A DNA stretch of 64,000 nt from an uncultured Erythrobacter sp. (lineage in GTDB: Bacteria > Pseudomonadota > Alphaproteobacteria > Sphingomonadales > Sphingomonadaceae), in the NCBI GenBank assembly GCA_947501005.1, contig CANMTU010000001.1:2655407-2719406 (forward strand), read 5' to 3'. Positions 17,376 to 27,262 of this stretch are shown piece by piece; position 1 is the stretch's first letter; every line of letters starts with the position of its first letter. The notes beneath the pieces were generated by a model, which worked only from the letters and a program-made list of their open reading frames with translations, was not told the DNA's origin and ran no database searches. Position numbers and translations under genes: made by a program.

Positions 17376-18380
17376 ATGACCTCCCCCCGCAATTACATCA
17401 TGCCCCCTGAATGGGTGCCGCAGGACTGGCTGTGGATCGGCTTTCCCCACGACGCCGAGGAATGGCCCGAAGTCCTTCCCCGCGCGCAGGAGCAGATCGC
17501 CGCCTTCGCCAATGCGGTGGCCGAAAGCGGGCAGGAAGTTCGCCTGCTGGTGCGCGATGCGGCGAACGAGGCGCGGGCAAGGGCGCTGGTGACGGGCGCG
17601 GTCGCGCTCGAACGACGAACCTATGGCGATGTCTGGCTGCGCGATACCGGGCCGCTGGTGGTGGCCGATGGACAAGGCGCACGGGCGGCGCGGCGCTTCG
17701 CCTTCAACGGCTGGGGCGGGAAGTATCTGATGGAGGGCGACCAGACCGTCGGCGCGCAGTTGGCGCAGGACGAAGGCCTGCCGCTCGAAACCGCGGACTG
17801 GATCCTCGAAGGCGGCGCGGTCGATGGCGACGGCACCGGCCTGGCCGTGACGACCGAACAATGCCTCCTCAACCCCAATCGCAATCCCGAACTGTCGCGC
17901 ACGGAGATCGAGCGCCGGCTGGCGGACACGCTCGGCTTCACGCGCATCCTGTGGCTGGGCCAGGGGCTGATCAACGACCACACCGACGGGCATGTCGACA
18001 ATCTGGCGCGCTTCGTCGCGCCGAACACGCTCGTTTTGCCGCGCGCGACCGGCAAGAACGATCCGAACGCGGCGATCTACGCCGATGCGAAGGCAATGGC
18101 AGAGGCGGAAGGGGTGACGGTGAAGGACATCCCCTCACCCGGTCTCGTCACCAGCGGCGACCGGGTGGAGCCGGCGAGCTACGCCAATTTCGCCATCACC
18201 AGCCAGCTCGTCGTCGTGCCGACCTTCGGCAGCGTGCATGACGAGGAAGGCGTCGCCGCCATCGCCGCGCTGTTTCCCGACCGGGCGACCATCGGTCTTC
18301 CCGCCGATGCCGTGCTGGCGGGCGGCGGCGGCTTCCATTGCGCCAGCCAGCAAATGCCGAGCGCGGGCGCGCGGGTTTAA
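17376..18380 (+). CDS. aguA: Agmatine deiminase
   Basis: Hydrolyses agmatine to N-carbamoylputrescine and ammonia in arginine-derived polyamine synthesis. The 334-residue length fits. Guanidine-modifying-fold motifs are WLRDTGP, a conserved FNGWGGKY, EGGAVDGDG, NDHTDGHVDN with the catalytic His, and GGGGFHC with the nucleophile Cys322 near the C-terminus. MTSPRNYIMPPEWVPQ is a typical N-terminus, so ATG 17376 is chosen over longer in-frame extensions. The usual partner AguB is not in the window. No clear ribosome-binding site is seen. Confidence 0.93.
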   Translation: MTSPRNYIMPPEWVPQDWLWIGFPHDAEEWPEVLPRAQEQIAAFANAVAESGQEVRLLVRDAANEARARALVTGAVALERRTYGDVWLRDTGPLVVADGQGARAARRFAFNGWGGKYLMEGDQTVGAQLAQDEGLPLETADWILEGGAVDGDGTGLAVTTEQCLLNPNRNPELSRTEIERRLADTLGFTRILWLGQGLINDHTDGHVDNLARFVAPNTLVLPRATGKNDPNAAIYADAKAMAEAEGVTVKDIPSPGLVTSGDRVEPASYANFAITSQLVVVPTFGSVHDEEGVAAIAALFPDRATIGLPADAVLAGGGGFHCASQQMPSAGARV

Positions 18381-18415
18381 CCCTTCGTTAGCATTTCGCG
18401 CGCAGAATGGGGGCT

Positions 18416-18544
18416 ATGGCAAAGGCTGTCGCACTCGCTCGTACGCATATCGCACCGCTCCGCATGGCGGACTATACCCGCGCTGCGATCGTCGGCGGCT
18501 GCGGGATCGCGCTGGCGTTGGCCGGCCCGCTCCTGCCGCTTTAA
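18416..18544 (+). CDS. Possible 42-residue membrane peptide
   Basis: A 42-codon frame starts 35 bp after aguA and has a basic N-terminal half and a hydrophobic C-terminal half (AAIVGGCGIALALAGPLLPL). It ends in TAA, overlapping the end of the convergent TauE gene by 4 bp. There is only a weak purine-rich stretch upstream. The amphipathic-to-hydrophobic layout resembles small membrane proteins, but chance is possible. No family recognised. Confidence 0.35.
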   Translation: MAKAVALARTHIAPLRMADYTRAAIVGGCGIALALAGPLLPL

Positions 18545-19287
18545 CCGAGCGCCTTGACCAGCGCCGCCATTGCGGCCGCACCCAGCACCACGCCGACGCA
18601 GATCCGCCAGCTCCGGTCCGCGATCCGGCCCGACGCCGCATTGCCCAGCCGGTTGCCGAGCAGAATGGCCGGAAACAGCACCAGAGCCAGCAGCGCCAAC
18701 CGCCAGTCGAGCAGGCCGATCGCCGCTCCGCTCGCAAGGCCGGTCGCCGAAGCGCAGGTGAAGATCAGCAGCATAGAGGCCTTGGCCGTCTCGCGCGGAA
18801 TGTCGCGCCCGACGTAATAGGGCACGACCGGCGGCCCTGGCATCCCGGCATAGCCGGTCATCAACCCGCTCAATATGCCGACCGAACCGGTGGTCGCCGG
18901 ATGATGTTCGAGCGCGCCACGCCGCGGCAGGAGGATGGCAGCGAAGGCGGACAGGGCGATGAACGCGATCACGACGCGGGCAAGGGCGGGCGTGGTCAGG
19001 CTGAGGAGGTAGAGCCCGACCGGCGTGGTCAGCGCGACCATGGCAATGATGAACCACGCCGACCGCTCCGCCTCGCGCAGCAGCCGCCGGATTTCCGAGA
19101 GGCCGATGAAGACCGACAGGAAATTGGTGAGCAGCACCGCATCGACCGGCGTGAGGGTCAGCGCCAGCACCGGCACCAGCAGGATCGCCATGCCGAAGCC
19201 GGTCAACCCGCGCACGAAAGCCGAGCCGAACGCGGCCAGCAGCGCGGCGATGATCGCTGGCACGCCGTAACCGGCCAGAAGGTCCAT
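18541..19287 (-). CDS. TauE/SafE family sulfite/organosulfonate exporter
   Basis: Inner-membrane protein of 248 residues with about seven to eight hydrophobic segments. The family motif is near GFGMAILLVPVLALTLTP at the N-terminus and again GYAGMPGPPVVPYYVG in the middle, the internal-repeat pattern of TauE/SafE. The family exports sulfite, sulfoacetate or related anions; the substrate here is unknown. It starts 10 bp downstream of thrS, so it is probably translated from the same transcript. No sulfur-metabolism gene is adjacent. Confidence 0.88.
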   Translation of the reverse strand: MDLLAGYGVPAIIAALLAAFGSAFVRGLTGFGMAILLVPVLALTLTPVDAVLLTNFLSVFIGLSEIRRLLREAERSAWFIIAMVALTTPVGLYLLSLTTPALARVVIAFIALSAFAAILLPRRGALEHHPATTGSVGILSGLMTGYAGMPGPPVVPYYVGRDIPRETAKASMLLIFTCASATGLASGAAIGLLDWRLALLALVLFPAILLGNRLGNAASGRIADRSWRICVGVVLGAAAMAALVKALG

Positions 19288-19297
19288 GGAGTCGGCC

Positions 19298-21343
19298 CTA
19301 GCCCTGGCGCAAGTCCGGCGGGGTCGCGGCGTCCTTCAGCATGGCGATCGCTTCGTCGAGCGGCATGACCCGCTGGTCCTTCTCGCCCAGCGTGCGGATG
19401 GCGACGGTGCCTTCCTCCGCCTCGCGTTTGCCGATCACGAGCAAATGCGGGACCTTGGCGAGGCTGTGTTCGCGCACCTTGTAGTTGATCTTCTCGTTGC
19501 GCAGGTCGCTTTCCACCCGGATGCCCGCCGCCGCCAGCTTCGCCACCGCGTCGTGCGCGTACTCGTCCGCGTCGGAGACGATGGTTGCAACCACCGCCTG
19601 CACCGGGGCGAGCCAGACCGGCAGGCGACCGGCGAAATGCTCGATCAGAATTCCGATGAAGCGCTCGTACGAACCGAAGATCGCGCGGTGGAGCATGACC
19701 GGGCGATGCCGTTCGCCGTCCTCGCCGACATAGCTTGCATCGAGCCGGTCGGGCAGCACACGATCGCCCTGGATCGTGCCGACCTGCCAGGTGCGGCCGA
19801 TCGCATCGGTGAGGTGCCATTCCAGCTTGGGCGCATAGAACGCGCCTTCGCCCGGCAGTTCCTCCCAGCCGTAATCGTCGTTCGCCATGCCCGCTTCGGC
19901 CACGGCATCGCGCAGTTCCTGCTCGGCCTTGTCCCAATCCGCCTCGCTGCCGAAGCGTTTCTCGGGCCGCAGGGCGAGCTTGACGTCATAGGTGAAGCCA
20001 AAATCTGTATAGACCTCGTCCGCCAGTTTGCAGAACGCGCGGACCTCCTTCACCACCTGATCCTCGGTGCAGAAGATATGCGCGTCGTCCTGCGTGAACT
20101 GGCGCACCCGCATCAGCCCGTGCAGCGCGCCGTGCGGCTCGTTGCGGTGGCAGCAGCCCATTTCGCCCAGCCTGATCGGGAGATCGCGATACGATGTGAT
20201 GCCTTGCTTGAAGACGAGCACATGCGCCGGGCAGTTCATCGGCTTGATCGCCATCCAGTCCGCATCGGGAGCGACCTGCGGATTGGCGCCCTGGCCGTCA
20301 TTGTCGTCACCCAGCCCGTCCACCTCGGGCACGATATCGGGCACGGCGAACATGTTCTCGGCATACTTGCCCCAGTGGCCGGATTGCTCCCACTGGCGCA
20401 CGTCCATCAGCTGCGGGGTCTTGATCTCCTGATAGCCGGCGGCGTCCATCTTGCGGCGCATATAGGCTTCGAGTTCACGCCAGATGCGAAAGCCGTTGGG
20501 GTGCCAGAAGACGCTGCCATGCGCCTCTTCCTGCAAGTGGAACAGGTCCATCTCACGGCCCAGCTTGCGGTGATCGCGCTTGGCCGCTTCCTCCAGCCGG
20601 GTGAGGTGGGCTTGGAGCTGCTTCTTGTTGAGCCAGCCAGTGCCGTAGATGCGCGTCAATTGCGGATTGTTCTGGTCGCCGCGCCAGTATGCGCCGGCCA
20701 CCCGCGTCAGCTTGAAGGCCTGCGGATCGAGCTTGCCGGTGCTGGCAAGATGCGGGCCGCGGCACATGTCGAGCCAGGCGTCCTTCTCGCCCGGCCCGCC
20801 GCTCCAGTAGACGGTCAGTTCCTCGTCTTCGGGCAGTTCGCGCGCCCATTCGGCCTTGAACACCTCGCCGTCGGCTTCCCATTTCTCGATCAGCGCTTCG
20901 CGGCTCCAGACCTCGCGGTGGAGCGGCTTGTCGGCCCGGATGATGCGGCGCATCTCCTCCTCGATTGCGGGCAGGTCGTCCACGCTGAAAGGGGCGCGGC
21001 TCTCGGGCGCCTTGACGTCGTAATAGAAACCGTCGTCGGTCGCGGGGCCGAAAGTGATCTGCGTGCCGGGGTAAAGCGACTGCACCGCCTCGGCCAGGAC
21101 ATGGGCGAAATCGTGGCGCGCAAGTTCGAGTGCATCGGCCTCGTCGCGCGCCGTCACCAGCGCAAGCTCGGCATCGCCGTCGAACGGGCGGTTGATGTCG
21201 CGCAATTCGCCGTCGACCCGCGCGGCGATTGCTGCCTTGGCGAGGCCGGGGCCGATCGCGGCGGCAATGTCCGCCGGGGTGGCGCCTTGTTCCACCTCGC
21301 GCACCGAACCGTCGGGCAGGCTGATCTTGAGCAATTGCGTCAT
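19298..21343 (-). CDS. thrS: Threonyl-tRNA synthetase
   Basis: Class II aminoacyl-tRNA synthetase of 681 residues. It has an N-terminal TGS domain (residues 1-65), an editing domain containing [13 protein letters not shown] with the HxxxH site, and a catalytic core. The core shows [22 protein letters not shown] and the class II motif [19 protein letters not shown] with [16 protein letters not shown]. The anticodon-binding domain follows from about residue 575. [12 protein letters not shown] is the natural start at 21343; a longer frame exists upstream but lacks domain sense. No T-box or similar leader is seen in the 233 bp upstream. Confidence 0.96.
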   Translation of the reverse strand: MTQLLKISLPDGSVREVEQGATPADIAAAIGPGLAKAAIAARVDGELRDINRPFDGDAELALVTARDEADALELARHDFAHVLAEAVQSLYPGTQITFGPATDDGFYYDVKAPESRAPFSVDDLPAIEEEMRRIIRADKPLHREVWSREALIEKWEADGEVFKAEWARELPEDEELTVYWSGGPGEKDAWLDMCRGPHLASTGKLDPQAFKLTRVAGAYWRGDQNNPQLTRIYGTGWLNKKQLQAHLTRLEEAAKRDHRKLGREMDLFHLQEEAHGSVFWHPNGFRIWRELEAYMRRKMDAAGYQEIKTPQLMDVRQWEQSGHWGKYAENMFAVPDIVPEVDGLGDDNDGQGANPQVAPDADWMAIKPMNCPAHVLVFKQGITSYRDLPIRLGEMGCCHRNEPHGALHGLMRVRQFTQDDAHIFCTEDQVVKEVRAFCKLADEVYTDFGFTYDVKLALRPEKRFGSEADWDKAEQELRDAVAEAGMANDDYGWEELPGEGAFYAPKLEWHLTDAIGRTWQVGTIQGDRVLPDRLDASYVGEDGERHRPVMLHRAIFGSYERFIGILIEHFAGRLPVWLAPVQAVVATIVSDADEYAHDAVAKLAAAGIRVESDLRNEKINYKVREHSLAKVPHLLVIGKREAEEGTVAIRTLGEKDQRVMPLDEAIAMLKDAATPPDLRQG

Positions 21344-21576
21344 GTCGTCATCATCCGTCTTGTCCCGGCGCGCCCTGCCACAACGGGGCGCGCACCGGAA
21401 GGGCGGTGTCGCGGGCAAATACCGGTTTCGGGGCGAGGACACCGACCGCCCGAAACCGGGCGGCGGGCGCTCGCGTCAACCCGCGCGCACCCGCCCCCGG
21501 CAGGCCGGGTTGGTGGTCGTGCGCGTGGTGTCGAGCGTCGGCATGGCAGGCAGGATACGCCCGAATGCGCCGCCGA

Positions 21577-23250
21577 TCAACCGAGTGCGAGCTTGCGCTG
21601 CCCCGCCAGCGTCGTCAGCCGCTGCGTTCCGGCGACGCCCGAGGTCTTGTCGCGGATAGTGCCGATGAACCGGTATTCGCTGCTCGCCCGCTCGGGCGTC
21701 AGCTCCAGCGCCATGTAACCGCGCCGCGCCGTATCGACCCAGGCAAGCTGCGGATTGGCCTCACGCAGGGTGCGGGCCAGCCGCTCGGGCGGCAGGGTCG
21801 GCAGGTAGCTTTCATATCCCGGCGAGGTGACCGAATGGCCGGCGAACTCGACCCCGGCCCGCTCGCCCGCATGATCGAGATCGAAGCTCCAGCCATTATG
21901 CGAATCGCCCGACAGGACGAGGAGGTCGGCATCCGCTTCACGTGCGGCGGCCAGCAAGCGGTCGCGCGCGGCGGGATACCCGTCCCACGCATCCATGTTG
22001 AGCGGCAGTTCCTCGCGCGCCGCCGCCGCGCCAAGGGCGACCCGCCGCCGCACATAATCGGGCACGTCGGCCGGCAGGTTCTCGAGCAGGCCGGCAGGCG
22101 CCGCAAGCTTGCCCATGATCACCTGCTGCGCGAGCACCTGCCACGTCTTGCCCGCCCGGCGCGAGGTTTTCAGCCCGTCGAACAGCCACCCCTCCTGCGC
22201 CGTGCCGAGCAATTGGCGGGCCGGATCGGCATAGGTGCCGTCGCGGAACGCGGCGAAGGCCTGCGCGATCCGTTCCGGTGATCGCTCGCCGCCGATCAGG
22301 GCGCCGAAATCGAACTGCTCGTCCCGGCCGAGCAGGCGCGTGTCGAGGGCGAAGATCGTCGCCAGATCGCCGATCTCATAGCTCTTGTACGGCGCGTCCG
22401 ACACCGGCAGCCACTCGCGATAGGCGCGGATCGCCGCCGCCTTGCGCGCGGGCCACGGCCCCTCGGTGTCGTCCTGGTGATTCTGCGCGCCGCCCTTCCA
22501 GGAATCGTTCGCGCTTTCGTGATCGTCCCACACCAGGATCATGGGATAGAGCTGGGTCAGGCGCTGCAGGTCGGGATCGCGGCGGTAGTCGGCGTGGCGC
22601 AGCCGGTAATCGGCCAGCGCGACGATCTCGGTTTCCGGCGTGAGCACCCGGCCCGGCGCGAACTGCGCGCGCGAAGGATAATTGCCGAACTCGTATTCGT
22701 AGAGATAGTCGCCGAGATGCGCGACCATGTCGAACGCATTGGTTTCGGCGGCATGGCGGTAGGCGTTGAACCAGCCGAAGCCGATATTGGAACAGGAGAA
22801 CACGGCCATTCGCCAGCGTGCGGCCGGCCCCTGCGGCAAGGTGCGGGTGCGGCCGAGATCGGATTGCGAACCGCCGGGCGCGGTGAAGCGGTAATAGTAC
22901 CAGCTGCCGGGCGCGAGACCGGAAACCTCCGCCTTGGCGCACCAGTCGCGCGCCGGAGAGGCGGTGGTCGTGCCCGCCGCCGCCACCCGCCCGGTCGCCG
23001 GATCGGTCACGCGCCATTCGAGCGGGGTATCCTGCGCCGCGACGAAGCGGGTCCACAACAGCACTCCGCTGGCCGAAGGTTCCCCGCTGGCGATGCCGTG
23101 CGAGAACCCGCGCTGGTTGGCCTGCGCGGCCAGCGGTGCGGCGAGCGCCCCCGCCCCCAGAACCCCCGCCCCCTGCGCGCCGGCCCTGAACAGACTGCGC
23201 CGATCGAGCGCGGGCAGGCGGGCGGCGGCGGGCGGTGCGGTGTCGAACAT
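21577..23250 (-). CDS. phoD: Alkaline phosphatase D family protein, Tat-exported
   Basis: Metallo-phosphoesterase of 557 residues related to PhoD. The N-terminus carries a twin-arginine signal, DRRSLFRAGAQGAG, then a hydrophobic Ala/Gly region ending near PLAAQA. The PhoD N-terminal domain is followed by the catalytic core with FSCSNIGFGWFN, HLGDYLYEYEFG, ILVWDDHESANDSW and LSGDSHNGWSFDLD, which hold the metal ligands. It should act in the periplasm or at the surface to free phosphate from esters. The start at 23250 has a GAGGGGAACC site. A Pho box could not be confirmed by eye. Confidence 0.92.
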   Translation of the reverse strand: MFDTAPPAAARLPALDRRSLFRAGAQGAGVLGAGALAAPLAAQANQRGFSHGIASGEPSASGVLLWTRFVAAQDTPLEWRVTDPATGRVAAAGTTTASPARDWCAKAEVSGLAPGSWYYYRFTAPGGSQSDLGRTRTLPQGPAARWRMAVFSCSNIGFGWFNAYRHAAETNAFDMVAHLGDYLYEYEFGNYPSRAQFAPGRVLTPETEIVALADYRLRHADYRRDPDLQRLTQLYPMILVWDDHESANDSWKGGAQNHQDDTEGPWPARKAAAIRAYREWLPVSDAPYKSYEIGDLATIFALDTRLLGRDEQFDFGALIGGERSPERIAQAFAAFRDGTYADPARQLLGTAQEGWLFDGLKTSRRAGKTWQVLAQQVIMGKLAAPAGLLENLPADVPDYVRRRVALGAAAAREELPLNMDAWDGYPAARDRLLAAAREADADLLVLSGDSHNGWSFDLDHAGERAGVEFAGHSVTSPGYESYLPTLPPERLARTLREANPQLAWVDTARRGYMALELTPERASSEYRFIGTIRDKTSGVAGTQRLTTLAGQRKLALG

Positions 23251-23414
23251 GATCGGTTCCCCTCGTGACTGTCCCGAACCTACACTGCCGTCGTGGCGGC
23301 GCTGTGACAATCGCGCGAAAGCGATATGGCCGCAGTTTGCAGCGCACTGTGCGCAAGTGATTGACATTCGGGCTGCGGGACCGTCAGCATGGCTGCGGGA
23401 TCGGAAGGGGGAAG

Positions 23415-24518
23415 ATGCGAATGGATCGACAGGCGCCAAGCCGGGACGTCACGCCTGACAGCGCCTTCGGGTTCGACGGCAACTGGAAGGATTTCGCGAA
23501 AATCGCGCTGCCCAACCAGATGCTCACCATTCTTACGCTCGGCATCTACCGGTTCTGGGCGACCGCGCGCGAACGCCGTTATCTTTGGGCGCACAGCCGC
23601 TTCGTGGACGAGCGGCTCGAATGGTCGGGCACGGGGCGCGAACTGTTCATCGGTTTCCTGCTGGCGGCGGCGGTAATCCTGCTGCCGCTGTTCGGCCTCA
23701 ACCTCCTGATCCAGAGCCTGACCCTGCGCGGCGAAGAGGCGCTGGCCGGCTGGTTGACGTTCGTGCTGTTCCTCGGCGTGTATTACTTCACCGGTCTCGC
23801 GCGGTTTCGTGGCCTGCGCTATCGCCTGTCGCGCACGCACTGGCGCGGCATTCGCGGCGGAAGCGACGATCAGGGCCTTGGTTACGGCGTCTCCTATACC
23901 TGGAAGAGCTTCGTCGGCTACCTGCCGCTCGGCCTGCTGGTACCATGGTCGATGACGAGCCTGTGGAACGAACGGATCGGCAAGATGAGCTTCGGCCCGC
24001 ACCGGTTCGAAGCGCATGCGGCCAGCGGCAATCTGTTCGCGCGGTTCCTGCTGTTCTACCTCCTCCCCATCGTGCTGGTCGTCGGCCTGACCGTCGCCGC
24101 CTTCGCGGGCTACGGGATCGACCAGGCGAGGGGCGGCGAGGCTATTCCCGATCTTGGCATAACCGGGATGCTGATCCTGGCCTTCTTCGTCTGGTTCTTC
24201 GTGCTCGGCCTCGTCGCCGCGGCGTTCTACGCCAAATATTATCGCGAAGTCGTCGGCGCGACTGAATGGGCGGACCTGAACTTCGCGTTCGAGGCATCGA
24301 CGATGGACTGGATCCGGCTGTATCTCGGCGATTTCCTGCTGGTCGTCGCCACGCTCGGCATCGGGTTCACCTTCGTCAAGTATCGCCACTGGAAGTTCTT
24401 CATGACGCATATGGAAGCCGGCGGGGAAATCCTGCTCGATAATCTGACGCAATCGACCACGCGGGTCGCGGGCCATGGCGAGGGCCTGCTCGATGCGTTC
24501 GATATCGGCGCCGTCTGA
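23415..24518 (+). CDS. YjgN family (DUF898) membrane protein
   Basis: Inner-membrane protein of 367 residues with about six hydrophobic helices in two bundles. It begins with FGFDGNWKDFAKIALPNQMLT and later shows ILTLGIYRFWATARERRYLW and FGPHRFEAHA, the DUF898 pattern. Function unknown. The start at 23415 follows a GGAAGGGGGAAG site; a second ATG two codons later is equally possible. The M48 peptidase gene begins 4 bp after its stop; YjgN and M48 genes are often paired, so they may act together in envelope maintenance (inference). Confidence 0.87.
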   Translation: MRMDRQAPSRDVTPDSAFGFDGNWKDFAKIALPNQMLTILTLGIYRFWATARERRYLWAHSRFVDERLEWSGTGRELFIGFLLAAAVILLPLFGLNLLIQSLTLRGEEALAGWLTFVLFLGVYYFTGLARFRGLRYRLSRTHWRGIRGGSDDQGLGYGVSYTWKSFVGYLPLGLLVPWSMTSLWNERIGKMSFGPHRFEAHAASGNLFARFLLFYLLPIVLVVGLTVAAFAGYGIDQARGGEAIPDLGITGMLILAFFVWFFVLGLVAAAFYAKYYREVVGATEWADLNFAFEASTMDWIRLYLGDFLLVVATLGIGFTFVKYRHWKFFMTHMEAGGEILLDNLTQSTTRVAGHGEGLLDAFDIGAV

Positions 24519-24522
24519 CCCG

Positions 24523-25614
24523 ATGCGCGATCCCCTGCTCATCGAAGCAAGCTGGTATGACGGGCGCAGCGCCGTCCGCCACGAGGGCGAGGCCGTGTGG
24601 GAAGGCGGACCGGCGCTCGTCTTGCGCAACGGGGACGACCGGTTCGACATTCCCTTCAGCGATCTCGCATATGGAGAGCGGCGGGGGCAGACGGACGTCT
24701 ATCGCCTGGCGAGCAATCCGGGCTTTCGCCTGTCTCTGCCCCATGTCTTGCCGCCCGATCTCGCCGCGCGGATGCCCGCGCGCAGCGATTACGGCGCCTG
24801 GGTCGACAAGCTCGGTTTCGGCAAGGCGGCGCTGATCTTCGCGGTGGTGAGCGCTTCGCTCGCCGCGCTGTTCCTGACCGCGCCGACCTGGCTTGGCCCG
24901 CGCATCCCGATGAGCTGGGAACGGCGGATCGGCGATGCGATGGTCGGCGATCTCGGCGGGCGGCTGTGCCATACGCCCGCCGGTGACGCGGCGCTCGCCA
25001 AGCTGCTGGGCAAGGTCGATCCGGCGGGGCAAGCGGTGCGTGCCGGCGTTTTCAATGCCGACATGGTCAATGCGGCGGCGCTGCCCGGTGGGCAGGTGCT
25101 CGTGTTCGACGGGCTGATCCAGCAGGCCGAAAGCCCGGAGGAGCTTGCCGGCGTGCTCGGCCACGAAGTTGGCCATGTGCACGAACGGCACGTGATGACC
25201 GCCATGCTGCGCCAGTTCGGCCTGTCGATCCTGCTGTCGGGCGCCAATTCCGGCATCGGCGATACGGTCTTCGGCCTGGCCTCGATGACCTATTCGCGCG
25301 ACGCCGAACGCGAGGCGGACGAATATGCCCGCGCCCGCATGGCGCAAAGCGACGTGTCGCCGATCGGCGCGGCCAGCTTCTTCGAACGAATCGGCGGGCG
25401 CGGCGGAAAAGAGCCCGAAAAACCCGCGTCTGACGAAGGCTCAATGTTCGACTGGGTGGCGAGCCACCCCGCACCCGGCGAACGTGCCCGCGCCTACCGC
25501 GCGGCAGTGGACGCGGATGCCACTTACCGGCCCGCCCTGACGGACCGGGAATTCGCTGCGCTCAAATCGATGTGCGCGGACGATCCCGACGTCGAGGAGT
25601 TCGATCTCTTCTGA
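24523..25614 (+). CDS. M48 family metalloprotease, membrane-anchored
   Basis: Zinc protease of 363 residues. The first 90 residues form an unassigned N-terminal domain; one transmembrane helix spans about 101-119. The catalytic motif HEVGH is at residues 214-218, and the third zinc ligand Glu264 is in EREADEYA. ASHPAPGERARAY near the C-terminus is typical of HtpX/BepA-like M48 enzymes. It likely degrades misfolded envelope proteins. The stop is 38 bp before the next gene, and the five genes from 23415 to 28236 look like one operon. Confidence 0.91.
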   Translation: MRDPLLIEASWYDGRSAVRHEGEAVWEGGPALVLRNGDDRFDIPFSDLAYGERRGQTDVYRLASNPGFRLSLPHVLPPDLAARMPARSDYGAWVDKLGFGKAALIFAVVSASLAALFLTAPTWLGPRIPMSWERRIGDAMVGDLGGRLCHTPAGDAALAKLLGKVDPAGQAVRAGVFNADMVNAAALPGGQVLVFDGLIQQAESPEELAGVLGHEVGHVHERHVMTAMLRQFGLSILLSGANSGIGDTVFGLASMTYSRDAEREADEYARARMAQSDVSPIGAASFFERIGGRGGKEPEKPASDEGSMFDWVASHPAPGERARAYRAAVDADATYRPALTDREFAALKSMCADDPDVEEFDLF

Positions 25615-25652
25615 GCTTGCAAAGCCCGGCCCGGGTTTCCAGCTTGGGCCGC

Positions 25653-26399
25653 ATGAACGCGACGCACCACACCACGCCCGACGGCCGCCGCATCGCCTTC
25701 CGCCATTGCGAAGGGCGTGGCCCCACGCTGGTGTTCCTGCCCGGCTACATGTCCGACATGGCGGGCAGCAAGGCGAGCGCGCTGTTCGACTGGTGCGCGG
25801 GGCAGGAACGTGCCTGCCTGCTGCTCGATTATTCGGGCTGCGGACAGAGCGAGGGCGATTTTGCCGACGGTACGCTGTCGCGCTGGCGGGACGAGGTGCT
25901 GGCGCTGATCGCGGCGCAGGTCGCAGGCCCTGTCGTGCTGGTCGGCTCCTCGATGGGCGGCTGGCTGATGCTGCTCGTCGCCGAGGCGCTGGGCGAACGG
26001 GTTGCCGGGATGGTCGGCATTGCCGCCGCGCCGGATTTCACCGCATGGGGCACGTCATCGGAACACCAGGCCATGCTCGAACGCGGCGAGACGGTGTTCG
26101 AGGACAATCCCTACGGCCCCGAACCCACCCCCACCCATCCCGGTTTCTACGCCGATGCAAAGGGGCTGGAGCGGCTCGGCGGCACCATCGCGGTGGATGC
26201 GCCGGTGCGCCTGATCCAAGGGCAATGCGATGCCGACGTGCCGTGGGAGATCGCGCTGCGCCTCGCGGAGCGGCTGCGTTCGGGCGATGTTCAAGTCGTG
26301 CTGGTCAAGGATGGCGACCATCGTCTGTCGCGCCCGCAGGACATCGCCCTGCTGCTGCGCACGCTCACCTCACTGCTCGAACCGGGACATCGCCCATGA
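25653..26399 (+). CDS. Alpha/beta hydrolase
   Basis: Serine hydrolase of 248 residues. The nucleophile elbow is VGSSMGGW with Ser100. The oxyanion strand is LVFLPGYMSDMAGSK; the acid is probably Asp in GQCDADVPW and the base His in DGDHRLSR. It resembles the human ABHD10/BphD-like carboxyl-ester or acyl-protein thioesterases by the FLPGYMSDM pattern. Substrate unknown. It has no signal peptide. Its stop overlaps the TPR gene start by ATGA. The ATG at 25653 starts close to the conserved fold. Confidence 0.87.
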   Translation: MNATHHTTPDGRRIAFRHCEGRGPTLVFLPGYMSDMAGSKASALFDWCAGQERACLLLDYSGCGQSEGDFADGTLSRWRDEVLALIAAQVAGPVVLVGSSMGGWLMLLVAEALGERVAGMVGIAAAPDFTAWGTSSEHQAMLERGETVFEDNPYGPEPTPTHPGFYADAKGLERLGGTIAVDAPVRLIQGQCDADVPWEIALRLAERLRSGDVQVVLVKDGDHRLSRPQDIALLLRTLTSLLEPGHRP

Positions 26400-27262
26400 T
26401 CACCGCCCTCGCCCAGATCGCCGCGCTCGCCTTGGCGCAGGTCGGCCCCAATCCCGCGGTGGGCGGAATGCCCGGCGTGCCCGAGGAACTCGCCAACCGC
26501 CCTCCGCGCGACGTGGCGGTACAGCAGCCGCAGGACGCCCCATTAGGCCGCTGCCTGCGGCTGGCGAGCGAACGGCCTCAGGCCGCGCTCGACATGGCGC
26601 AGCGCTGGCGCGAACAGTCGGAAAGCGCGCGCGATCTTGCCCAGTCCGCCCATTGCCTCGGGCTGGCGATGGTGCAGCTCGGCCGGCTGGAGGAGGCGCA
26701 GAAAGTGTTCGACCTCGCCGCCGGGGAGGCGCCGGACGACAATCTGCCCTATGCCGCGCGGCTGTCCGCCATGGCCGGCAATGCCGCGATGGCACGCGGC
26801 AAGCCCGACGAGGCCCTGCCGCTGATCGACCGGGCCGGCGGCATGGCGCTCGCCGCCGAGGACAAGCCGCTGGCGGCGCAGCTACGCGTCGATCTTGCGC
26901 GCACGCTGGTCGCGCTCGGCAATGACGGCGATGCCGAGCAGGCGCTGGCCGAGGCGCGCGATGCCGACGCGACTAATGGCGAGGCCTGGTTGCTGTCGGC
27001 CACACTGTCGCGCCGGATGAAACGCTATGGCGAGGCGCAGCAGCAGATCGAGCGGGCGGGCGCGCTCGCCCCGCGCGAACCGGCGGTCGGGCTGGAGGCG
27101 GGCGTGATCGCGGCGCTGTCGGGCCGCGAGGCCGATGCGATCCGCAGCTTCCAGTCGGTTTTGCTGGTGGCGCCCGAAAGCTACGAGGCCGAGCGCGCCC
27201 GCGGCTATCTCGAACAACTCGGCGGCGCCGTGCCGCAAACCGAAAGTCCCCCCTCGCGATGA
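26396..27262 (+). CDS. Exported tetratricopeptide-repeat protein
   Basis: A 288-residue protein with a short N-terminal hydrophobic segment (ITALAQIAALALAQV), likely a signal peptide or anchor. From about residue 80 on it is made of degenerate TPR units, for example CLGLAMVQLGRLEEAQKVFDLA, GNAAMARGKPDEALPLIDRA and LLSATLSRRMKRYGEAQQQIERA. It probably serves as a periplasmic scaffold. Coupled by ATGA overlap to both neighbours, so its output is tied to the hydrolase and the LLM oxidoreductase. No specific partner can be named. Confidence 0.83.
   Translation: MITALAQIAALALAQVGPNPAVGGMPGVPEELANRPPRDVAVQQPQDAPLGRCLRLASERPQAALDMAQRWREQSESARDLAQSAHCLGLAMVQLGRLEEAQKVFDLAAGEAPDDNLPYAARLSAMAGNAAMARGKPDEALPLIDRAGGMALAAEDKPLAAQLRVDLARTLVALGNDGDAEQALAEARDADATNGEAWLLSATLSRRMKRYGEAQQQIERAGALAPREPAVGLEAGVIAALSGREADAIRSFQSVLLVAPESYEAERARGYLEQLGGAVPQTESPPSR

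Noticed and set aside
21344..21576. A T-box or similar leader upstream of thrS
   Set aside because: No conserved T-box bulge, terminator/antiterminator pair or leader peptide with Thr runs was seen.
19286..21718. An 810-codon plus-strand frame opposite thrS
   Set aside because: It is the complement shadow of thrS, with no recognisable protein features.
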